Of a DNA stretch of 64,000 bases, positions 46,217-55,428 are shown piece by piece. The stretch spans positions 248,001 to 312,000 of the forward strand of contig NZ_OY771648.1 of assembly GCF_963674925.1 (NCBI RefSeq), in the 5' to 3' direction. Every line of letters starts with the position of its first letter. The stretch's first letter is position 1. The DNA comes from an uncultured Draconibacterium sp. (GTDB taxonomy: Bacteria; Bacteroidota; Bacteroidia; Bacteroidales; Prolixibacteraceae). Under the pieces are notes generated by a model that saw only the letters and a program-made list of their open reading frames with translations, did not search any database and was not told the origin of the DNA. The translations under genes were made by a program, and so were the position numbers.

Positions 46217-47704
46217 CTATTGGTTTGCTCCTGCCATGATAGCATCAAGAGTGCGTTGGTCTTTTATGGTGTAATTTGACCGATCAATGACAACACCTGT
46301 ATCCCACCAGAATGGAATTAAGCCATTTTCCAATGCTTTACTTGTTACATAAGTAATCCAATGATCCACTGAATTGTTGTGTTTCTCCAATTCTTTAGGC
46401 ACATTTTGGGTATTACCCCTCCTGTAAGCGCCATACTCACCCATGATTACCGGGATACCCTTATCTACAAACTTGCTTTTTGCCAAACTAAACGATTGGT
46501 CTACTTCATCCTCTTCTCCGTATGTCGCATTGCGTTCAGGCTCAATATCAGAATGATAATCCTTGCCCCAGTAATAAGCCATTTTACCCCAACTTACATC
46601 TTCATTCAATATGCAGAATTGAGAAGGATTGTAAAAATGCACCTCAGCCATCAAACGGCCCTCAATCTCATCCGAAGGCATGTCCATCAGATCGTTACTT
46701 TTTTCAATATTCGTACCTGGCCCCTGAACTACGAGCACCCTATAGCTGTTTCTTCCACCTGTAGAGCGGACTGCATTAATGAACGTTTGATGATAAGAGT
46801 GAAGTACCTCCATCTCTTCTACACTATTTACAGCCGGTTCGTTGGCACTGGCAAACATCAGGTGCTCATCGAAATCGCGCATGACTGTTGCAATCTGCTC
46901 CCAATAAGCTTTTTGTTTGGCATTTACCAAATCCTTTTTCTCTGGTTTACAGTTATGCTCAAGCCAACCACCATCATAATGAATATTCAGTAGTACGTAC
47001 ATATCGTTATTAACACAATAGCCAACCACCTCTTTTACGCGGTTAAGCCATTCTGATTTAATGCGGGCTGTCTTGTAATCTTCAATATGGATATTATCCC
47101 CGGCGTAAGAGTGATCCTCTCTCCAATCCCAGTCCCAGGCACAAGGGATTCGGATAGCATTAAATCCTTGCTCTTTTACAGCTTTCACATAATCCTCCGT
47201 GATGACAGGGTTACCCCACGCTGTTACTCCGGGAGCTTCCATGGTGTTGCCGATATTCCAGCCCAGTTTCATTTTGGTTGCAAGTTCTATTGCTGAACTA
47301 TTCATCCCTGTTGCATCCGGCGCCTGGGGCGACGTATTGTAAGATGGGAATATCTGGCTGGGCTGCGAAACTGTAATCCGGCGAGATTGGCCGTTTGAAG
47401 AACTAATAACCAAGGTAGTCGACCGGGTTGCCCCAGTGCTGTTACCAGTGGTCGTTAAATCAATTGAAGTGCTTCCGTCACTCCCTGAAAGTTGACTTAA
47501 CTGCAACCACGACACAGAATTGCTTGTACTCCAGGAGTCGTTGCATTCTATTATTACCGATAACTGTCCGCCTTCTGCTTCAAAAGTTAGCTCATTGACA
47601 GAAACCGTTAGGATGGGATCCACCGGTTCTGTGTCATCGCAGGAAACAAAAAACAGAAGGACAGCGAGAAAAATTAAAGTTTTCTGAAAAAATCTAAACA
47701 TCAT
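46217..47704 (-). CDS. GH5 endo-glucanase with BACON domain (lipoprotein)
   Basis: This 495-residue surface lipoprotein starts at ATG 47704 (MMFRFF); a TTG at 47734 in frame is not needed. The lipobox LLFFVSC (C22) is followed by a BACON domain at about 32-115 (LTVSVNELTFEAEGGQ, WLQLSQLSGSDGS) and a GH5 barrel with MKLGWNIGNTMEAP, acid/base E289 in ASANEPAVNS and nucleophile E423 in IMGEYGAYRR. BACON-GH5 is the architecture of the endo-xyloglucanase that starts xyloglucan breakdown in Bacteroides ovatus (established). Here the same role is likely but not proven. A terminator hairpin lies between it and the upstream SGBP gene. Confidence 0.92.
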   Translation of the reverse strand: MMFRFFQKTLIFLAVLLFFVSCDDTEPVDPILTVSVNELTFEAEGGQLSVIIECNDSWSTSNSVSWLQLSQLSGSDGSTSIDLTTTGNSTGATRSTTLVISSSNGQSRRITVSQPSQIFPSYNTSPQAPDATGMNSSAIELATKMKLGWNIGNTMEAPGVTAWGNPVITEDYVKAVKEQGFNAIRIPCAWDWDWREDHSYAGDNIHIEDYKTARIKSEWLNRVKEVVGYCVNNDMYVLLNIHYDGGWLEHNCKPEKKDLVNAKQKAYWEQIATVMRDFDEHLMFASANEPAVNSVEEMEVLHSYHQTFINAVRSTGGRNSYRVLVVQGPGTNIEKSNDLMDMPSDEIEGRLMAEVHFYNPSQFCILNEDVSWGKMAYYWGKDYHSDIEPERNATYGEEDEVDQSFSLAKSKFVDKGIPVIMGEYGAYRRGNTQNVPKELEKHNNSVDHWITYVTSKALENGLIPFWWDTGVVIDRSNYTIKDQRTLDAIMAGANQ

Positions 47705-47772
47705 TTTACTATAAAAAATTAATGACCAATTCAAGAATAGAAATCTGTCGGGTAAAAAGCCCCAACAGATTT

Positions 47773-47818
47773 ATAAAAAAAGTTGTGGACAAACAGGAAT
47801 CTCCTGCCTGTCCACAAC
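47773..47818 (-). terminator. Strong terminator between SGBP and GH5
   Basis: On the minus strand GTTGTGGAC...(47818-47810) pairs with GTCCACAAC (47790-47782), with inner AGGCAGGA/TCCTGTTT pairing, then a T-run. It starts 9 nt after the SGBP stop and would part the import genes from the enzyme genes, letting partial read-through set a lower enzyme dose. Confidence 0.85.
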
Positions 47819-47826
47819 AAAAAAAA

Positions 47827-49386
47827 CTATCGTCTTACCACCCTAATGTTATCAAAGGCAGCTTCAAAATTGTCTGTAGTTGAAGTGCGATAGTTATGAA
47901 GATAAATTCTAAAGTATGTCTTTCCTGAGTCCCCATTTAACAAATCCGAGACTTTTGAAATAGACTCACCTTCTCCGTCATCAAGACGGAACGCGGATAA
48001 GGGAATCGTTACTGTTTGCCATCCGTCAGTAGTAACGGCAACAGTCTTAGTTGCTGATACTTTCCATGGTTCGTATCGTGCAATATAATTACTTGCACTT
48101 GCTGTTCTGAAACAAAGCGTACCTCCGCTCCATGGCTTCGCAACATTTATTTCAAATTTTAAGGCCCAATTGTCGCCGGAATCATCCAGATTCTCTGTTG
48201 GCACCCACTGACCACCGCCATCATTAATAAGAATCTGATTTCCTCCCCAATCTTCAAGATAACCATCTTCTCCGGCTTCCAGAGGACCACTCTTAAAGAC
48301 AAGGTACATACCGTAACCAACACCATAATCAGTATTATAGGAAGGCCATTCTGAATTAGGGTCTGAAGCATAAAGATTCACATCGCCATTACCCCAGCCC
48401 CAGCCGAAGTAGTCGCTCCACTCCATATTGGCCAAAATGCCTACGCCACCGGAGTTTATTAAGGCAATTTCATTCACATTAAAAACAGTTGTAAACGAAC
48501 CCGCCAGTGTTGTAATCTCAACCGGACCGCTTTGCGCCAATGCCGGGGAAACAAAGCTAAGAACAGACTCATCTGCCGATACTTCGTAGTCGGTTATTTC
48601 TGTACCAGCAAAAGTAAAACTTTGAATTTCGGTAAAGTTATACCCGTATAAATGAACGATATCACCTTCATGGGGCACCTCTAATGAAATGTAAGATATT
48701 ACCGGAGGACCAACAATTCTGATTGAGAAATTAGTAGACCCGACATCGGTGGTATAAGTAATGGTATTTGCCAATAAAGCATTGGACCCCGATAAATCAG
48801 CAGGCACCTGTACAATGGCGCTTGTGTCGGTATAAACTACCTTGCTCAAGTCGGCAGCAATACCCTGAAATGATATTTCTGTGGCATCCTTGAGGTTATA
48901 TCCGACAATGTTGATCTCATCGCCGGGGTATAATACATTAACAACTGTATCATTTGGAGAAGTTTCATTATTTCTCACATGAGCAATCAATGGCTCACCA
49001 ATAATATTGATATTAAATGTGGCAATACCCCCTTCACTGATTGCGGTAACAATATTTAATTCGTCGGCCGGAACTGATTCAAACGGGATATCAGGCAATT
49101 GCACTACAAGGCTTCCATCGGCAAAAAGCGCTGTGTTAATCGTAGCAGGTACAGAGCCAAAATTCACCTGAGTAACAGTGCTCAGGTTTTGTCCTAACAA
49201 AACCACCCATTGGCCGGTTTGTATCGTTGTTACAGCTGTATCATTGGGCGAAGCTGCATAATTAATCACACCAGTAATAACCGGTGGTTCCATTTGTTCC
49301 TCCTGGCAGGCTGATCCAAATAAGATCACCGCGGCTAAAAAAATTAGCTGCCAGTAATAGGTGTAGTTATTTAATCTATTTTTCAT
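47827..49386 (-). CDS. IPT/TIG-domain surface glycan-binding lipoprotein
   Basis: This is a 519-residue lipoprotein (lipobox LFGSAC, C27). Three IPT/TIG immunoglobulin-like repeats follow (GQNLSTVTQVNFGSVPA, GYNLKDATEISFQGIAA, GYNFTEIQSFTFAGTEI), then a C-terminal glycan-binding domain (about 320-519) with aromatic runs WSDYFGWGWGNG and WGGNQILINDGGG. This is the layout of SGBP-B proteins from glucan PULs, including the xyloglucan one. It is the last gene of the second SusC/SusD unit, 23 nt after SusD, with a strong terminator behind. It holds glycan at the cell surface for the GH5 enzyme. Confidence 0.88.
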   Translation of the reverse strand: MKNRLNNYTYYWQLIFLAAVILFGSACQEEQMEPPVITGVINYAASPNDTAVTTIQTGQWVVLLGQNLSTVTQVNFGSVPATINTALFADGSLVVQLPDIPFESVPADELNIVTAISEGGIATFNINIIGEPLIAHVRNNETSPNDTVVNVLYPGDEINIVGYNLKDATEISFQGIAADLSKVVYTDTSAIVQVPADLSGSNALLANTITYTTDVGSTNFSIRIVGPPVISYISLEVPHEGDIVHLYGYNFTEIQSFTFAGTEITDYEVSADESVLSFVSPALAQSGPVEITTLAGSFTTVFNVNEIALINSGGVGILANMEWSDYFGWGWGNGDVNLYASDPNSEWPSYNTDYGVGYGMYLVFKSGPLEAGEDGYLEDWGGNQILINDGGGQWVPTENLDDSGDNWALKFEINVAKPWSGGTLCFRTASASNYIARYEPWKVSATKTVAVTTDGWQTVTIPLSAFRLDDGEGESISKVSDLLNGDSGKTYFRIYLHNYRTSTTDNFEAAFDNIRVVRR

Positions 49387-49409
49387 TGTTGCTATTTTTT
49401 TCTTTTATA

Positions 49410-51005
49410 CTAAAAATAAGGTACTGGAGCGTCTAACAACATTGGGTTAGCCGTTATTTCAATTGATGGAATCGGGAGCCTGAATGAATTTGCTGTAGCC
49501 GGCGTAATAACGCCAAATGGATTCTCCGGCTCTGCAACTCCGTTATTATACGTGAAGGTCACACGCTCTCCTTCATTCAGAAGACTGATTGCTTTCTGGG
49601 GATTGTAGTACGAAAGACTTACCAAGTCGCCCCAATACTGGCTTTCAGCAGCCAATTCAATCCTTCTTTCTTTAAGCAGAATATCGGCATCAATCGAGTT
49701 TAGCGGCTGAAGCCCCGCCCTTTCACGAACTTTATTAAAATACATCAAGGCATCAGCATCTGCAGTTGAACTTTTGTTACCCAGAATTGCTTCGGCGTAA
49801 ACCAGGTAAACATCAGCAAGTCGCAGCAAGGCATTATGCTCGGCAGAAGAAAACAAGGTCATGATAGGGACATTGTTGTCTTTTTTCGTACCAATGATGT
49901 GTTTCTTCATTCCGGATTCGCCTGTAAAAGTATATCCGCCGGCGGCAGCGTTTAACTCCGGATAAAAATCGCCCTTTAGCATAAAGGTTGCTTTGCGCCG
50001 GATAGTATCTTCCACCGAATATTGTTGAAACATGTCGTAGCTGGGGCGTATTCCAAACCATCCGGCCTGTCCGTCGGCAGAAATTTCAGACCCACCCGGA
50101 GAATATATTTGCAACATATTCCCCTGAAGCCAATCACTGGTGGTGGGATCCCAACGCAATGCAAACAGCGCTTCGTCGTTGTAATTGTTCTCCGTTTTGA
50201 ACAGGTCGGCATAGTTGTCCATCAATTCCAGTCCACTGTTTTTACACACATTACCCGCGTATAATTTGGCACTATTCAAAAGCTCCTGGTCACGGTTGCC
50301 GATACTTTGTGGATCTAAACCTGACCATGATAAATAAACTTTGGCCAGTAAGCCTTGTGCCGACCACGTGGTAACCCTTCCGCGCTCCCAGTCCGAACCT
50401 ACTGCCTCAGGAAGATTTTGGGCGGCAAATGTCAGGTCGTTTACAATAAACTGGTACACATCATTCACCAGGTTACGGGGAACCAAAGGTGAACTAATCA
50501 GTTCAGTATTGTCTTCGATGATAGGAACGTCGCCCCATAGCAAGCCCAGATTGTAATAAGCATATGCACGAATAAATCTGGCTTCGGCAAGAGCCGCATT
50601 TTTATCTGCTTCGGGAACAGATTCCGGTGTTTTTGCATTTATTGCGTTAATAGTGGCATTACAATGGGCAATTACCTTGTACATGCCTCTCCAGTTGGCA
50701 ACTACGGTTCCGTTTAAACCAGTAACCGAAAATGTATTGAGCTGAACAGCATCATCATTATATCCCAGCACCATGTTTCCACTCATCACATCGCCTATGG
50801 TTAAATAACTGGTATACGTATATTCGGCCCAGGGCGCACCGGCATATAAGGCAGCGGTTGCCAGTTTCAAATCAGAAGTAGTTTGATAGAAATTTTCCGT
50901 ACTGATCTCTGATAGTGGAGGTCGATCGAGAAAGTCCTTACTGCAGGAGGCCAGTAATCCGGCAACAAGAAGTGCCAGATAAAATATTTTTGATTTCAAT
51001 TTCAT
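49410..51005 (-). CDS. SusD/RagB-like lipoprotein, second pair
   Basis: This 531-residue protein has a lipobox LLASC, then SKDFLDRPPLSEIS and NFYQTTSDLKLATAALY, typical of SusD. Helical TPR scaffold segments are ARFIRAYAYYNLGLLWGDVPII and RVTTWSAQGLLAKVYL, and the C-terminal block has LLRLADVYLVYAEAIL, YFNKVRERAGL and KERRIELAAESQYWGDLVSLSYYNPQ. It partners the SusC that begins at 54219 (13 nt gap). It should gate the SusC barrel and bind oligosaccharides. Confidence 0.95.
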   Translation of the reverse strand: MKLKSKIFYLALLVAGLLASCSKDFLDRPPLSEISTENFYQTTSDLKLATAALYAGAPWAEYTYTSYLTIGDVMSGNMVLGYNDDAVQLNTFSVTGLNGTVVANWRGMYKVIAHCNATINAINAKTPESVPEADKNAALAEARFIRAYAYYNLGLLWGDVPIIEDNTELISSPLVPRNLVNDVYQFIVNDLTFAAQNLPEAVGSDWERGRVTTWSAQGLLAKVYLSWSGLDPQSIGNRDQELLNSAKLYAGNVCKNSGLELMDNYADLFKTENNYNDEALFALRWDPTTSDWLQGNMLQIYSPGGSEISADGQAGWFGIRPSYDMFQQYSVEDTIRRKATFMLKGDFYPELNAAAGGYTFTGESGMKKHIIGTKKDNNVPIMTLFSSAEHNALLRLADVYLVYAEAILGNKSSTADADALMYFNKVRERAGLQPLNSIDADILLKERRIELAAESQYWGDLVSLSYYNPQKAISLLNEGERVTFTYNNGVAEPENPFGVITPATANSFRLPIPSIEITANPMLLDAPVPYF

Positions 51006-51018
51006 AGCATTCGTTTTA

Positions 51019-54000
51019 TTATTTCGACAATGTGATGTTTAGACCCAATGTAAACCTCCGGGCCTGAGGATAGTACCCGTTATCAATACCGGCATTAATT
51101 GGATCCCACGATCCAACTTCGGGGTCCATCCCTGAATATTTTGTGATAGTAAAAGCATTGGTCACGTTTCCATAAACCCGCAACGCATCGATGTGGATCC
51201 GTTTCAGCAGGTTCTCGGAGAAAGTATACCCCAATGAAATGTTTTTGCACCTTAAGAAAGACCCGTCTTCTATAAATTTGTCCGAGAACCTCACGTTGTC
51301 GTTTGTATTGTCATTTCGAACTCCCGGAATATCTGTGTCGGGATTGGTAACAATAACATTGTAAGGATCTGTATCTGATCCTTCCGGATCGATCAGTTCA
51401 AGTTTGGCATAATTGCTTAACTCACGGAAATAACCATAACTCGAACGCGGATTTTCAGCGGTTACACGCAATTCATTAAATACTTTGTTGCCAATGCTTG
51501 CACTTAAGAACACATTTAAATCGAAGTTTCTATAATTAAAGGTGTTGTTTAAACCCATTTGTACTTTCGGAATTGGCGAACCCAGATACGTTTGGTCGTT
51601 CTCATCAATTATTCCGTCACCATTCAAATCTTTAAACTTAAGGTCGCCATACCAAATACTTCCTGAGGCATTTGCAAATGGAAGTATTTCGCCATTCTTT
51701 GATGGCCTGGCGTGGGGTTTAACGCCATTTTCTTCATCACCAAAAACATCAATGGCAGAGGCAAATACGCCGCCATCAACCATATACCCGTAAAATTCGC
51801 CGATCGATCTCCCAACCACCGTCTTACTGAATCGGCCCATAATAGGTGCCCCATCTGCATTAAGTTTTACAACTTTATTTATGTTGCGCGATACTGTCAG
51901 GTCTGTTTTCCAGGTGAAATTCCTTTTCATGATATTGGTGGAGCTGATCCTGAAATCAAATCCTTTATTTTCCATAGCCCCCACGTTTACCCATGGTGCG
52001 TCCAATGAGCCGGGACTATAGCCAGTAGTTGTTCCGGAGTACATAGGCAACGATGTTCTCATGGCCAGTCCATCTGTTTTCTTCAGGTAAAAATCAACTG
52101 CAAAATTCAGCCGCCAGTTAAAGAATGTCCCGTCGAGCCCAATGTTGGAGCTTTTCGTTTGTTCCCATTCCAAATCGGGATTCCCAATGTTTTGGGTAAG
52201 TTGCGATACGGTACTTACACCTGTTGGCACGGTAGCCAGCGTTGATGTGTAAGCGTAATCGCGCCCCGCCTGCCTGTTGGTTAAGCCATAGCCCAGGCGA
52301 AGTTTCAATACGTTAACCCCATTTACTCCTTTTAAAAAATTCTCGTTATTGATTTTCCACGCCAGGGCGCCGGAATACGACATAATCCATCGCTTATCTT
52401 CGGCATATATAGAAGCCCCATCCTCGCGAATGTTTCCGGTAAACAAGTATTTATCATTTAACCCAAAATTCAAGCGGCCAAAAAACGCTTCGTTGGAGCG
52501 ATGGCCTTTCGTTCCTTTGTTTGTTGCCGTTGTGGGGTCGCCACCATTTATAACCTGCACATTGTTCGACGGGTAGTTTTTACGTGAAGCTTCCAACATT
52601 CTTGATTTATCCAGAGATGCTTCATGTCCGGCCATTACCTTTAAACTGTATATATCGGCAAACTGGTGGGAGTAGGTAAGGTAATTTTTTAAAGACGTAT
52701 AAACACCTTCATTAAAGCGGGATATCCCTTCGCTTATCAATCGCTCCAAATTCCCCATTTTGTAACTTGGGTTAAAAATATCTGTAGTGGCTATGGTAAA
52801 GTTCCCTGAAGCTTCGTTGCGTAACACTAGGTCTTTGGTAAAGGTAATTTCGGCATAAAGGTTACCAAAAACCTGCTTCCGGTTGGCCTCATTTTTATTG
52901 ATTAACGCAATGGCGTAAGGATTAACTTTTTGAGCGACCCAACCAGCTGTACTGGCAGAACCTCCCCAGCTGCCATCGTTATTCTGCACAGCTATATCAG
53001 GGGTTTGCTCCAAAGCTGCCCTAATAACACTGGAGTTGGTGCTGTTAATATTTTCATCAATATTCACCAGTTGCAGGCTGGTACCTATTTTTAGCCAATT
53101 AGTTGTTTTATTGTCAAGGTTTAAACGCAAAGAAATCCGTTCAAAATCCGACCCCAATGCAATACCTTCCTCGCTCTGGTACGCTCCCGATAGCATATAT
53201 TGGGTTCGTGTATCGCCCCCACTTACAGTGAGTGTATGCGATGATGTAGGTGCGTTTCGAAAAAGAACATCCTGCCAATCGGTACCTTCGCCAAGGTATT
53301 CAGGATTAGCCAGCTCAGGCCTTTCGTCGAATCCCCAGCCAATACCGGCATTTCGCTCGTTTACAAAAGTCGCAAATTCTCTTAGGTTCATCACTGGTAG
53401 TTTTTCTGCTAGTTGTTGGGTACCGGCGGAAAATTCGTAGGTAATTTTAGGGGGGGCTATCCGGCCTCTTTTAGTTGTAATGATAATAACCCCATCGGTA
53501 CCTTTTGAACCGTAAATGGCTGTGGCAGACGCATCTTTTAAAACGTCAACCGATTCAATATCCGAAGGATTTATACCGGCCAGCGGGTTAGTGCCGCCTC
53601 CAACCCCGGCAATTCCTTGTAGTTGCACTCCATCCAGTACATACAAGGGGCCAGAACTACCAAAACCCGTAATCCCGCGAATTTGCACGTTGGCACCTCC
53701 CCCGGGCTGTCCTGATGATTGTGTTACCATCATCCCCGGGATACGCCCCTGAAGCGACTGCTCAAGAGTTACCGACTGCGATTGGCTGATTTCCTCAGCG
53801 TTAACAGATGATACTGCCCCGGTAACGTTTTTGCGTTTTTCCCAACCGTAGCCAACAGAAACAACTACTTCTTCCAGTCCGATAGCCTCATCTTCCAGTG
53901 TAACATCAATTTTACTTCTTCCATCAACCTCTATTTCGGTCTTTTTCATCCCCACGAAAGAAAAAATGAGAACACCATCTCCGGGAACATCTCCCAATGA

Positions 54001-54219
54001 ATATTTTCCATCAGCATCAGTGATTGTTCCCCGGTCAGTACCCTTAAGAACAATGCTAACACCAGGCAAAAACTCTCCATCGCGCTGAGATTTTACCACC
54101 CCGGAAATTGCACTATTTTGTCCGAAGGTGGGAACACCCCATATTACCATTAATAAAATGACATAAAGACTCCTAATTATAGCCCCATGCCATATTAAAA
54201 AACTACGCGTTTTTTTCAT
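51019..54219 (-). CDS. SusC-like TonB-dependent transporter, second pair
   Basis: This is a 1066-residue outer-membrane transporter without an STN domain. Signal IRSLYVILLMVIWGVPTFGQ, carboxypeptidase-regulatory-like domain at about 36-120 (FLPGVSIVLKGTDRGTITDADG), plug at about 135-250 (VQIRGITGFGSSGPLYVLDG, SVDVLKDASATAIYGSKGTD), then the beta-barrel, ending FTLGLNITLSK. Its first 120 residues and its leader are nearly the same as those of the SusC at 60267, while the rest differs. It is expected to import a different oligosaccharide size or side-chain variant. It is regulated in parallel with the first pair. Confidence 0.95.
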   Translation of the reverse strand: MKKTRSFLIWHGAIIRSLYVILLMVIWGVPTFGQNSAISGVVKSQRDGEFLPGVSIVLKGTDRGTITDADGKYSLGDVPGDGVLIFSFVGMKKTEIEVDGRSKIDVTLEDEAIGLEEVVVSVGYGWEKRKNVTGAVSSVNAEEISQSQSVTLEQSLQGRIPGMMVTQSSGQPGGGANVQIRGITGFGSSGPLYVLDGVQLQGIAGVGGGTNPLAGINPSDIESVDVLKDASATAIYGSKGTDGVIIITTKRGRIAPPKITYEFSAGTQQLAEKLPVMNLREFATFVNERNAGIGWGFDERPELANPEYLGEGTDWQDVLFRNAPTSSHTLTVSGGDTRTQYMLSGAYQSEEGIALGSDFERISLRLNLDNKTTNWLKIGTSLQLVNIDENINSTNSSVIRAALEQTPDIAVQNNDGSWGGSASTAGWVAQKVNPYAIALINKNEANRKQVFGNLYAEITFTKDLVLRNEASGNFTIATTDIFNPSYKMGNLERLISEGISRFNEGVYTSLKNYLTYSHQFADIYSLKVMAGHEASLDKSRMLEASRKNYPSNNVQVINGGDPTTATNKGTKGHRSNEAFFGRLNFGLNDKYLFTGNIREDGASIYAEDKRWIMSYSGALAWKINNENFLKGVNGVNVLKLRLGYGLTNRQAGRDYAYTSTLATVPTGVSTVSQLTQNIGNPDLEWEQTKSSNIGLDGTFFNWRLNFAVDFYLKKTDGLAMRTSLPMYSGTTTGYSPGSLDAPWVNVGAMENKGFDFRISSTNIMKRNFTWKTDLTVSRNINKVVKLNADGAPIMGRFSKTVVGRSIGEFYGYMVDGGVFASAIDVFGDEENGVKPHARPSKNGEILPFANASGSIWYGDLKFKDLNGDGIIDENDQTYLGSPIPKVQMGLNNTFNYRNFDLNVFLSASIGNKVFNELRVTAENPRSSYGYFRELSNYAKLELIDPEGSDTDPYNVIVTNPDTDIPGVRNDNTNDNVRFSDKFIEDGSFLRCKNISLGYTFSENLLKRIHIDALRVYGNVTNAFTITKYSGMDPEVGSWDPINAGIDNGYYPQARRFTLGLNITLSK

Positions 54220-54334
54220 ACATCATAAATTTAGATTAGTAAAATTAGCTCAATATCAGCGGCTAAATTAGGGGGAACAAGATCTACAGAGGGTCTGTCA
54301 TGTATTTTATGAGGGATGCTTATGTCTTATTTGG
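53860..54334 (-). repeat. Duplicated susC leader and 5' end, copy A
   Basis: This copy covers the leader of the second susC and about its first 120 codons. It matches copy B (59907-60392) closely in the coding part and in scattered leader blocks (CTAATTT, TGAGCT, ACTAATC, AAATTTATG on the minus strand). It ends with CCAAATAAGACATA at 54334-54321, which in copy B is the last codons and stop of the hybrid regulator gene. Confidence 0.7.
54263..54270 (-). promoter_or_regulatory. Candidate -7 box of the second susC unit
   Basis: TAATTTAG on the minus strand is one base off TAnnTTTG, 44 nt before the start. Its counterpart at 60321-60328 is a perfect match. Nothing like a -33 box stands out, as expected for a promoter that needs an activator. 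Confidence 0.4.
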
Positions 54335-54511
54335 AAGTGCATTCTCACTATAGTTTTTAACTCGCTTTTAGGCTCAAAACATATCCCCCTGATTTTTAAA
54401 CCTGCTAAAGGTTTATGCCTGGCACCTCTCCTAATAAAAACGTTTGAAAAAACATCAAGGTTCTGATTGCTACCTTGTCGGGTTTCGCAGCTTCGCTTTG
54501 CCTTATTGACT

Positions 54512-54553
54512 AAAAAAAGGGCAACTTGTTTTCACGATAAAAACAAGCCGCCC
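54512..54553 (-). terminator. Strong terminator of the first SusCD unit
   Basis: On the minus strand GGGCGGCTTGTTTT (54553-54540) pairs with AAAACAAGTTGCCC (54532-54519) as a 14-bp stem with two GU pairs, then TTTTTTT. It lies about 28 nt after the stop of the PKD-like lipoprotein at 54581. The gap 54335-54511 beyond it shows no gene. Confidence 0.88.
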
Positions 54554-54580
54554 CCGTATTCAAATCCGAAGAACTACCAA

Positions 54581-55405
54581 TTAATGTGAGTCGTAATAGT
54601 CTTTCGTGATGTAGTTATAGATCAGCCACTCGTTTGGATTAATATAACATATCAGCTGCATTTGATCAGCAGTAAGCATCTTTATTTTCATCACTGCATT
54701 CCAGTTTGCAATCCGTTCTCCTTGCGCTTTGTCATGGATAACCTCGGCGCCGTATGTGATCAATTCACTTGTTTCCGGGAACAACATAAATGTTCCGGTA
54801 CCTGACAAATCAGGAAACATTTTATTATCACAAGAGAAATTTGCATTTCCAATCAAATCAAAGGTCATGGTTCCATAATCTCCGGCACTAACTCCAGCCC
54901 AGGGAATATCTGAAAAAGCAGGATCCCATTCCCATCCGGTGCCACCAAAATAAAATGGCCCCAAGAAGTATTTGCTCACAGCGTCGGCATCCAAATCCAG
55001 CACCCAGGTTTTTGATTGTCCAATCCCGCCGGTAAGGTTTGTCCACATCGGATCGCTTACAAAATCTTCGTCTACAGTGGTTATTGTAAACGTGTATGGA
55101 TCAGCAGTTACAAGTCCGCCGGGCGTTTCAACAGTATAAGTTATGGTGTAATCACCAGGGAATGGGATGGTTATGGCATCATCCAATTTAATAGAAGTAC
55201 CTACGGGTGTTACCCAATATGGCTGAGCCCCCGGAGTTTCACTTTTCAGATAGAGTTTATTTGGATTCTGAGTATCAACTGTCACAGAGAATTTCAAAGC
55301 ACTTTTGTCCCATGGCTCCTGCAATTCATATTCGTCGGGCATACATGCTGAGAACATGATTGCCACCAATGACAATACCGAAAATATTCTTAATATCTTG
55401 TTCAT
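54581..55405 (-). CDS. PKD-like surface lipoprotein, probable glycan-binding
   Basis: This 274-residue lipoprotein starts at ATG 55405 (MNKILRIFS), because an in-frame ATG at 55438 lies inside the SusD stop region. The lipobox VAIMFSAC is followed by MPDEYELQEPWDKSALKFSV. A PKD-like beta-sandwich at about 30-115 (PGDYTITYTVETPGG) is followed by a beta-rich, aromatic C-terminal domain (WVLDLDADAV, GGTGWEWDPAFSDIPWAG). I do not know a named family for the C-terminal part. It lies 23 nt after the first SusD and before a strong terminator, so it acts with that pair as a surface glycan-binding protein (inference). Confidence 0.75.
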   Translation of the reverse strand: MNKILRIFSVLSLVAIMFSACMPDEYELQEPWDKSALKFSVTVDTQNPNKLYLKSETPGAQPYWVTPVGTSIKLDDAITIPFPGDYTITYTVETPGGLVTADPYTFTITTVDEDFVSDPMWTNLTGGIGQSKTWVLDLDADAVSKYFLGPFYFGGTGWEWDPAFSDIPWAGVSAGDYGTMTFDLIGNANFSCDNKMFPDLSGTGTFMLFPETSELITYGAEVIHDKAQGERIANWNAVMKIKMLTADQMQLICYINPNEWLIYNYITKDYYDSH

Positions 55406-55428
55406 AATAATCGTAATTTTAAGTTCAT

